From Anaerolineae bacterium (GTDB taxonomy: Bacteria; Chloroflexota; Anaerolineae; JACIWR01): 6,520 nucleotides of DNA. The translations under genes and the position numbers were made by a program. Under the pieces are notes generated by a model. That model was not told the origin of the DNA, did not search any database, and saw only the letters and a program-made list of their open reading frames with translations. The stretch spans positions 1 through 6,520 of the forward strand of contig JAGGZG010000251.1 of the NCBI GenBank assembly GCA_021162125.1. The letters are read 5' to 3'. This document shows positions 6,355 to 6,520 of this stretch, piece by piece (positions within the stretch are counted from its first letter, which is position 1; each line of letters begins with the position of its first letter).

Positions 6355-6520
6355 CCGGATGGGGTAGCAGTGAGGTACGCCTGCCCGCTGGCCGAGACTA
6401 TGGCAGAGTGACGTAAGTGTATACCGTGTTACTTGTTGGCTCTGGTCACAAACAGCGGTGCGTTGGGGGTTCTCGCCGTCCTCTCGTTCTGCCAGATAGC
6501 GCCAGAGCGCCCTACGTGCC
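6355..6520 (-). pseudogene. Decayed tyrosine recombinase/integrase fragment (frameshifted, continues past right edge)
   Basis: Read on the minus strand from the right edge, 6519-6466 encodes ARRALWRYLAEREDGENP. After a run of five C (6465-6469) the match moves by one frame to NAPLFVTRANK (6464-6432), which ends in a TAA. The first frame then resumes with LGQRAGVPHCYP (6396-6361) and soon reaches a TAG. Put together, these pieces follow, in order, the stretch of XerC/D-like tyrosine recombinases that lies between the first catalytic Arg region and the HxxR motif: 'ARRALWRYLAER...PNAPLFVTR...LGxRAGV..CxPHRFRH'. The HxxR box itself is damaged at CCCATCCGG (6363-6355). At least two, probably three, indels are needed, so it is a remnant and not a working gene. 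The upstream part is outside the window. Family recognition is from memory of the motif pattern, not an alignment search. Confidence 0.7.

Noticed and set aside
6343..6411. Plus-strand 22-codon ORF after the TGGTATAAT at 6326-6334
   Set aside because: No -35 element, no ribosome binding site, and it runs antisense through the recombinase remnant. Chance is the simpler explanation.
6361..6440. Riboswitch or structured RNA upstream of a rightward gene
   Set aside because: No recognisable aptamer core and no downstream gene in view; the sequence is explained by the recombinase remnant.
6417..6520. Plus-strand open frame starting GTG with a response-regulator-like MYTVLLVGSGH
   Set aside because: The likeness is limited to the first few residues and lacks the acidic pair of a receiver domain. 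The opposite strand explains the sequence better as a tyrosine recombinase.

Overview
The window is a piece of moderately GC-rich bacterial chromosome in which every intact gene reads leftward (minus strand). Gene content (a DUF4013 membrane protein, a DUF2085 membrane protein, a very large multi-domain sensor kinase), short repeat-rich spacers and sigma70-type promoters fit a Chloroflexota (Anaerolineae-like) genome. That assignment is an inference from family knowledge; no taxonomic marker is decisive here.

Layout from right to left, the direction of transcription. Positions 6355-6520 hold the frameshifted remnant of a tyrosine recombinase that runs off the right edge. A near-consensus promoter at 6262-6290 then drives a large membrane-bound hybrid-input histidine kinase (2862-6206; multi-TM region, Cache-like sensor, HAMP, GAF, PAS, HisKA, HATPase). 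Its stop codon overlaps by 4 nt the GTG start of ychF (1768-2865), so the two are probably one translationally coupled operon. No response regulator gene is in view.

The spacer 1552-1767 holds two strong hairpins just downstream of ychF and a promoter for the next gene, the DUF2085 protein (733-1551). The spacer 499-732 holds another promoter, a tandem 10-mer duplication and an imperfect inverted repeat built of 10-bp units, all in the presumed leader of the DUF4013 gene, whose first 166 codons (498-1) are in the window.

Nothing here looks like a new defence or biosynthetic system. The points most worth checking are the kinase-ychF coupling with its unusual sensor architecture, the decayed recombinase beside the kinase promoter, and the intergenic hairpin/repeat elements. 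All intact reading frames show normal family motifs; no CRISPR array, tRNA or rRNA was recognised.
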